Assembly (NCBI GenBank): GCA_031761405.1
Contig: JASEVX010000005.1
Span: forward strand, 4,707,391-4,771,390
Origin: Serripes groenlandicus
Lineage: Eukaryota; Mollusca; Bivalvia; Cardiida; Cardiidae
Direction: 5' to 3'
Length of the DNA: 64,000 nucleotides
This document shows, one piece after another, positions 44,801 to 64,000 of this stretch. Both the position numbers and the translations under genes were made by a program. The notes under the pieces were generated by a model, which had not been told where the DNA came from, did no database searches, and saw only the letters and a list, made by a program, of their open reading frames with translations. Positions within the stretch are counted from its first letter, which is position 1, and each line of letters opens with the position of its first letter.

Positions 44801-44945
44801 CTCCCTTGGTAGAGTGGTTGCCTTTTTCACAAAGTTAAGCAACATGCATTGCGATAGAGCCTTGATGGGTGACCCGAGATGGCTTAACTCTGTGTAGGAC
44901 CTGGCTATAGTCCAGGTTTCTGTACCTAAGGAATGCGATTTAATA
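44800..44945 (+). repeat. Possible SINE with tRNA-like and 5S rRNA-like promoter parts
   Basis: TTGGTAGAGTGGTTG (44806-44820) resembles a tRNA A-box. AAAGTTAAGCAAC (44831-44843) and GATGGGTGACC (44864-44874) match the 5S rRNA internal control region (AAGTTAAGCAAC, GGATGGGTGACC) at roughly the right spacing. Confidence 0.6.
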
Positions 44946-45015
44946 TTTTGACTGTTCGCCTCCTAATGCAATATGTAACGGCGATATATTGAGACTAGAC
45001 CTTGCCGGGACATGT

Positions 45016-45227
45016 TAAACTCTGACAAACGTACAACAAATCTGCTACAGAAAACTTTGAAAACATCTTTGTTTAAAAATATTGAAAATCTCTATAAATA
45101 AAAGTATGATTATTAAATAGACAAACATGATGGCAAAAGGAGCAATTACTCACTTGTTTCACAATGTTTTCTAAAGTCGTCTGCTGCTAAGCTGCTAAAG
45201 TACGTCTGCAAGTAGGAAAGGCTTAAG
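45016..45227 (-). mobile_element. TTAA palindromic MITE, degraded
   Basis: ACAACAAATCTGCTACAG, GGCAAAAGGAGCAATTACTC, GTCGTCTGCTGC and GGAAAGGCTTAA are present. Confidence 0.65.
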
Positions 45228-45874
45228 TTTGAACTCACTTTCATATTTGTTTTGAAGAAAGTTCTTAGCTATGCTCGATGGGCTTCAGATTTACCTTGCA
45301 CCTGTAGCATTCTCGCATCATTTCAGACATACTGATCATGTTTTAAAGCTTAAATATGGGACAACCAAGTTCATGATTGTTTCAATTCAAAGATGTGAAG
45401 TAGAAAGATTTGGATCAGAACAATTGTTGTGATACTATTCATTCACAATTTGTAATATTTTCAAATTGACAACAGAAAGTGTTAAAAAATACGTACAAAT
45501 TCATTCAAAACTATTTCTCTACGTAAACATCCATGCAGAGTTGACATTCATCACTCCCTCCTTGAAGAGATTTTGAATATTGAACGGACAACAATCCTTC
45601 AGTATATTCATTTAACTCTCAGTATTGTTCTATTGACCACATCTATTACTTTTGTAATTAGAAGGCCATTTGAAATTCCTCCAAACATATCCAAACTATT
45701 TTCTTGATCCATTAGCACATTTTGGAACCAGTGCTCATCCAACTAAAATCTTTGCAAACTGCTACAAACATTACCTGACAGCTTGAGTGTTTGTATAATC
45801 CAACTCAATCCATGTCAAATTGTAAATAATACATTGCGTTTTCCAATAATACACTATTGACTGTAATAATGGTT

Positions 45875-46358
45875 TTAACCCTTTCCCACCTATAGTTGCT
45901 TTCTGATGCGTCTGCAGCGCACAACTTTTGAAAACATTGTGACAAAAGAAGAAATTGCTCAAAACAAGTTTTCAATTTTTTTCAATAACTATACCTCATT
46001 TATAGGGATTTTCCATATGTTTGCCTAGATGTCATCTGCTGCATATTTTCTGTATCCGTGATACTGAATCCTAAGTAACTGTTCCCAGAAAATTAACCAT
46101 TACCGTCTTGCAGACACTTTTTGACACTTCTGCAGCAGAAAACTTTTTTAAACATTGTTGTAAAGGTAGAAATTACTTATGATGAGCAAAAACATTTTGG
46201 CACAAGGAGAAATTGCCCGTATTGAACAATTTCTGTCTTTGCATTGTTTTCACTTGAATTCTATTCAATAACTATACTTTCAATTATGGAGCATGATTCC
46301 TCATTTTTGCGAAGTCAACTCACTGCTGCAGATTTGTTGTATGTGAGAAAGGGTTTTA
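45875..46358 (+). mobile_element. Two TTAA MITEs upstream of the first CAPS2 coding exon
   Basis: 45875-46062 (TTAACCCTTTCCCACCTATA) and 46092-46358 (TTAACCATTACCGTCTTG to GAGAAAGGGTTTTA). The second has a duplicated centre and ends 23 bp before the exon edge at 46382. Confidence 0.75.
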
Positions 46359-46381
46359 GTTGATATCTTTCTGCTTTTCAG

Positions 46382-63993
<17,612 letters not shown>

Positions 63994-64000
63994 TAAAATA

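Overview
The window is nuclear DNA of an animal, most likely a bivalve mollusc. It holds parts of two spliced protein-coding genes with GT-AG introns, tRNA-derived SINEs, a DIRS-type tyrosine-recombinase retrotransposon, tandem-array elements of the kind described in bivalves (pearl / helentron-like), and a very dense population of short palindromic elements bounded by TTAA. The bivalve placement is inference from repeat types; the species is not identified. No prokaryotic gene, CRISPR array or rRNA gene is present.

Gene 1 (minus strand, 347-22011) is the 5' two-thirds of a furin/PC-type proprotein convertase (subtilase S8B). Ten exons join in frame to 512 residues: signal peptide, prodomain with two basic cleavage sites, and a complete catalytic domain with Asp, His, oxyanion Asn and Ser. 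The P domain and C-terminus lie beyond position 1. Gene 2 (plus strand, 46382 to the window end) is the N-terminal part of calcyphosin-2 (CAPS2). Eleven exons join in frame to about 361 residues; the EF-hand part lies beyond 64000. The two genes are divergently oriented, with about 24 kb of repeat-rich DNA between their first recognised exons.

Between them, at 37749-44060, lies a full-length and apparently intact DIRS-like retrotransposon on the minus strand. It has 150-bp inverted terminal repeats (one mismatch by eye), an internal complementary region reproducing both outer ends as a circle junction, a 1413-codon ORF (Cys-rich N-terminus, reverse transcriptase, RNase H), and a tyrosine recombinase read in the -1 frame.

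Most of the remaining sequence is repeats. (a) A palindromic MITE family with ends TTAACCCTTTCCC...GGGAAAGGGTTAA, piggyBac-like by its TTAA target and CCC/GGG tips, has at least 60 recognisable copies or fragments. More than ten are almost exactly 230 bp; many abut through a shared TTAA, are nested in each other, or lie 22-45 bp from exons. (b) Tandem-array elements sit at 15378-16930, 19861-20436, 33793-34618, 35636-36404, 49763-50690, 56838-58094 and 58413-59521; three of these carry repeated AGGTCA nuclear-receptor half-sites. (c) There are several tRNA-derived SINEs, one inserted in another. (d) A Tigger/pogo-like element sits at position +6 of a CAPS2 splice donor. (e) Other palindromic families, a perfect 61-bp hairpin and a 1.4-kb 33-bp-unit repeat complete the content.

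The most unusual aspects are the density, self-insertion and structure of the TTAA palindromes around exons, the AGGTCA-bearing arrays, and the intact DIRS element with its circle-junction signature.
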